DNA of 51,168 nt from NCBI GenBank assembly GCA_964404605.1, contig CAYOKT010000010.1:1-51168 (forward strand), given 5' to 3'. The notes beneath the pieces were generated by a model, which was not told the DNA's origin, ran no database searches, and was given only the letters and a program-made list of their open reading frames with translations. The position numbers and the translations under genes are program-made. Shown here one piece after another: positions 50,827 to 51,168 of the stretch (its first letter is position 1; each line of letters starts with the position of its first letter). This stretch comes from CAYOKT01 sp964404605. Lineage in GTDB: Bacteria; Electryoneota; Electryoneia; Electryoneales; Electryoneaceae.

Positions 50827-51168
50827 TTATTTCAGCAACACAGCTTTTGCAATCGTCTGGAAGGTGCCAGCTCGCAGCCGAACCAGGTATACCCCGCTGG
50901 ACAACCCGTCCGCGTCAAATGTGACACGGTACCGTCCGGCGGGCCGGGTCGCCCGGACAAGTGTCGTCACCTCACGGCCGGCCAGGTTGAACACCTGGAG
51001 CGTCACCTCGCCGGGACGGGGAATGGTGTACGAGATCGTGGTCGTAGAGTTGAACGGGTTGGGATACACGGGACCCAGGCGAAACGTATCCGGTTGGGGA
51101 TCTTGCTCCTCACGCACCGAAGTCGAAGGAACCTGCACGTACTTGATTGTCGTGTATCGGGTCCAATT
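50827..51168 (-). CDS. C-terminal fragment of a secreted protein with type-A sorting domain
   Basis: At least 113 residues are read from the window edge; the frame is open through 51168, so the 5' part lies outside. The first visible residues (NWTRYTTIKYVQ) resemble the end of a YATIKY-type beta-propeller repeat seen in T9SS cargo. Then come a short acidic linker and a complete type-A sorting domain: GPVYPNPFNSTTTISYTIP, VTLQVFNLAGREVTTLV, SSGVYLVRL and the final AKAVLLK. This is the textbook form of the domain, closer to Bacteroidota cargo than that of the 12676 gene. No GTG start at 51138 should be inferred. Confidence 0.8.
   Translation of the reverse strand, partial: NWTRYTTIKYVQVPSTSVREEQDPQPDTFRLGPVYPNPFNSTTTISYTIPRPGEVTLQVFNLAGREVTTLVRATRPAGRYRVTFDADGLSSGVYLVRLRAGTFQTIAKAVLLK

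Overview
The window is very GC-rich, densely coded bacterial chromosome. It carries housekeeping genes (miaA, mutL, mfd, rlmN, hutU, a PBP4-type dacB, a site-2 protease, a pdxJ relative) between long runs of lipoproteins and secreted proteins. Several features point to an uncultivated lineage of the FCB (Fibrobacterota-Chlorobiota-Bacteroidota) side of the tree: type-A (T9SS/FlgD-like) C-terminal sorting domains on three secreted proteins, two adjacent PorV/PorQ-like outer-membrane barrels, a gingipain-like C25 protein, and many lipobox lipoproteins. A candidate phylum such as Krumholzibacteriota, Eisenbacteria or Latescibacterota would fit. This placement is inference from gene content; there is no rRNA here. 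A run of exactly 100 N at 4473-4572 shows that this is a draft scaffold.

Layout. 1-1.6 kb: cyclase-family hydrolase (-) and a ferritin-like protein (+) with its own promoter and terminator. 1.76-4.47 kb: a large secreted protein cut by the gap. 4.57-10.25 kb (-): site-2 protease, dacB, a small membrane protein and mutL in a tight operon, then miaA. 10.5-16.6 kb (+): an acidic hypothetical, then a lipoprotein, a beta-propeller with a sorting domain and two PorV-like barrels, which look like a secretion or cell-surface module. 16.8-24.3 kb (+): isocitrate/isopropylmalate-type dehydrogenase, two related lipoproteins, a divergent polysaccharide deacetylase, a divergent PdxJ, and three tandem lipoproteins whose lipidated cysteine is followed by collagen-like GPxGP residues. 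24.5-33.8 kb (+): hutU, yjbQ, mfd, a lipoprotein with a degenerate BPL_N/GATase fold, a methyltransferase and an M28-PDZ peptidase. 33.8-34.1 kb: a cluster of REP-like palindromes and a terminator. 34.2-38.1 kb (-): an eight-repeat lipocalin-like lipoprotein and a TPR membrane protein. 38.3-41.7 kb (+): an internally duplicated CPBP-family membrane protease. 41.7-42.5 kb: a REP-associated tyrosine transposase (RAYT) with REP palindromes before, inside and after it. 42.6-46.3 kb (-): a giant C25-like protein with a sorting domain whose catalytic His position is Trp. 46.6-50.7 kb (+): GAF sigma-54 activator, Ser/Thr kinase-PEGA protein, rlmN. The window ends in the C-terminus of another sorting-domain protein (-).

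Most + and - transcription units start behind a repeated promoter pattern, TTGnnn-N17-TAnnTT. In front of the 1764 gene and rlmN this pattern sits so close to the ATG that the transcripts should be leaderless; the mfd promoter may behave the same way. The points most worth following are the pseudo-gingipain, the eight-repeat lipoprotein, the three collagen-tipped lipoproteins, the RAYT with an in-frame REP, and the GT(A/G)G-headed REP cluster.
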